This document shows positions 5,132 to 5,350 of a stretch of DNA of 5,350 nt, one piece after another (the stretch's first letter is position 1; each line of letters starts with the position of its first letter). Under the pieces are notes generated by a model, which was not told where the DNA came from, ran no database searches, and saw only the letters and a program-made list of their open reading frames with translations. Location of the stretch: NCBI GenBank assembly GCA_015663065.1, contig DQSX01000238.1, positions 1 through 5,350 on the forward strand. Direction: 5' to 3'. The position numbers and the translations under genes are program-made. Origin of the DNA: Sulfurovum sp. GTDB taxonomy: Bacteria; Campylobacterota; Campylobacteria; Campylobacterales; Sulfurovaceae.

Positions 5132-5268
5132 GACTTGGAAAAGAACGCGATGAACTAGGTGTTATATTTGATCAAGTAGGAACACCCACTTATACGAGAG
5201 ATTTAGCAAAAGCTATTTTAGAAATATTACCAAAGCTTCGTCATTCCAAACTTGATTACGGAGTATGA
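5086..5268 (+). pseudogene. rmlD: rmlD internal fragment (dTDP-4-dehydrorhamnose reductase), both ends missing
   Basis: Intact RmlD reduces dTDP-4-keto-L-rhamnose to dTDP-L-rhamnose and has about 290 residues. Read from TGG at 5086, this frame gives WVYSIFGNNFVKTMLRLGKE, then RDELGVIFDQVGTPTYTRDLAKAI and LEILPKLRHSKLDYGV, ending at TGA 5266-5268. The segment WVYSxFGxNFVKTMLRLG and the FDQxGTPTYxxDLA motif are diagnostic of the RmlD family. The N-terminal NAD(P)-binding GxxGQLG region, the catalytic YxxxK and the C-terminal part are all absent. The fragment has no start codon of its own in a sensible context (an internal ATG at 5125 lacks a ribosome site). The last residues, RHSKLDYGV, are less typical and may come from a repeat or the next junction. 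Non-functional as it stands. Confidence 0.82.
5239..5263. repeat. Possible short dispersed-repeat-like segment at the rmlD/rmlB junction
   Basis: CGTCATTCC (5239-5247) followed by ACTTGATT (5250-5257) and CGGA (5259-5262) resembles a class of short palindromic elements common in bacterial genomes, which read CGTCATTCC, ACTTGAT and GGAATC in order and translate as RHSxLD or VIPxLI. Here the frames read RHSKLDYG and VIPNLITE. The palindrome is imperfect (TCATTCC against GGAGTATGA). The resemblance is from memory of such elements and is weak evidence. Confidence 0.22.
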
Positions 5269-5350
5269 CATCCAAGGTGTCATTCATTTTGCAGCAGAGA
5301 GTCACGTTGACAACTCCATTAAAAACCCTGGTGTGTTTATAGAGACCAAC
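5258..5350 (+). pseudogene. rmlB: rmlB internal fragment (dTDP-glucose 4,6-dehydratase), 5' part missing, runs off the window
   Basis: From ACG at 5258 the frame reads TEYDIQGVIHFAAESH, then VDNSIKNPGVFIETN, to the last base of the window. The segment GVIHFAAESHVDxSI and the following xNPxxFxxTN are characteristic of RmlB, which dehydrates dTDP-glucose to dTDP-4-keto-6-deoxyglucose using NAD. The family's N-terminal GxxGFIGSN nucleotide-binding motif, about 75 residues upstream in intact proteins, is absent: the preceding DNA is rmlD. The active-site YxxxK would lie beyond the window. Homology before 5258 (VIPNLI in this frame) is unconvincing. The gene is 5'-truncated; whether its 3' part is complete cannot be seen. 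Confidence 0.8.

Overview
The window looks like chromosomal DNA of a sulfur-oxidising Campylobacterota bacterium (Sulfurovum/Sulfurimonas-like). This is inferred from the moderately AT-rich sequence, short AT-rich intergenic regions, and two exported sulfide:quinone oxidoreductase (SQR) paralogues side by side. No RNA gene, CRISPR array or intact mobile element was seen.

Positions 30-3438 (minus strand) form a sulfide-oxidation block. An upstream type II-like SQR (1957-3438) is followed by an imperfect hairpin (1889-1945), a 71-residue two-helix membrane protein (1589-1804) and a second SQR (30-1478). Both SQRs carry Tat signals, an FAD Rossmann motif, the KCGGAP and DGYTVCPL cysteine motifs and an aromatic C-terminal tail. 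They should sit on the periplasmic face of the inner membrane and feed electrons from sulfide into the quinone pool. Each of the three genes has its own plausible -10 element and Shine-Dalgarno, so they may be separately transcribed.

Positions 3439-3646 are a divergent regulatory region. It holds a perfect 14-bp inverted repeat (arms 3501-3514 and 3563-3576, dyad centres 64 bp apart) and a second dyad (3595-3621) lying over the extended -10 of the rightward gene.

Positions 3647-4657 (plus) encode a WecA/TagO-type polyprenyl-phosphate sugar-1-phosphate transferase, which starts lipid-linked glycan assembly. A 228-bp AT-rich spacer with several small hairpins follows.

Positions 4886-5350 should hold dTDP-L-rhamnose genes, but instead carry three fragments spliced end to end: the first 68 codons of rmlA, about 50-60 internal codons of rmlD, and an internal piece of rmlB that runs off the window. 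Each fragment is clean in its own frame. Both joins fall in short stretches that fit both partners, and codon use switches inside the fragments. This is either a recent set of microhomology deletions in a surface-polysaccharide locus or an assembly chimera of strain variants. It is the most unusual part of the window.
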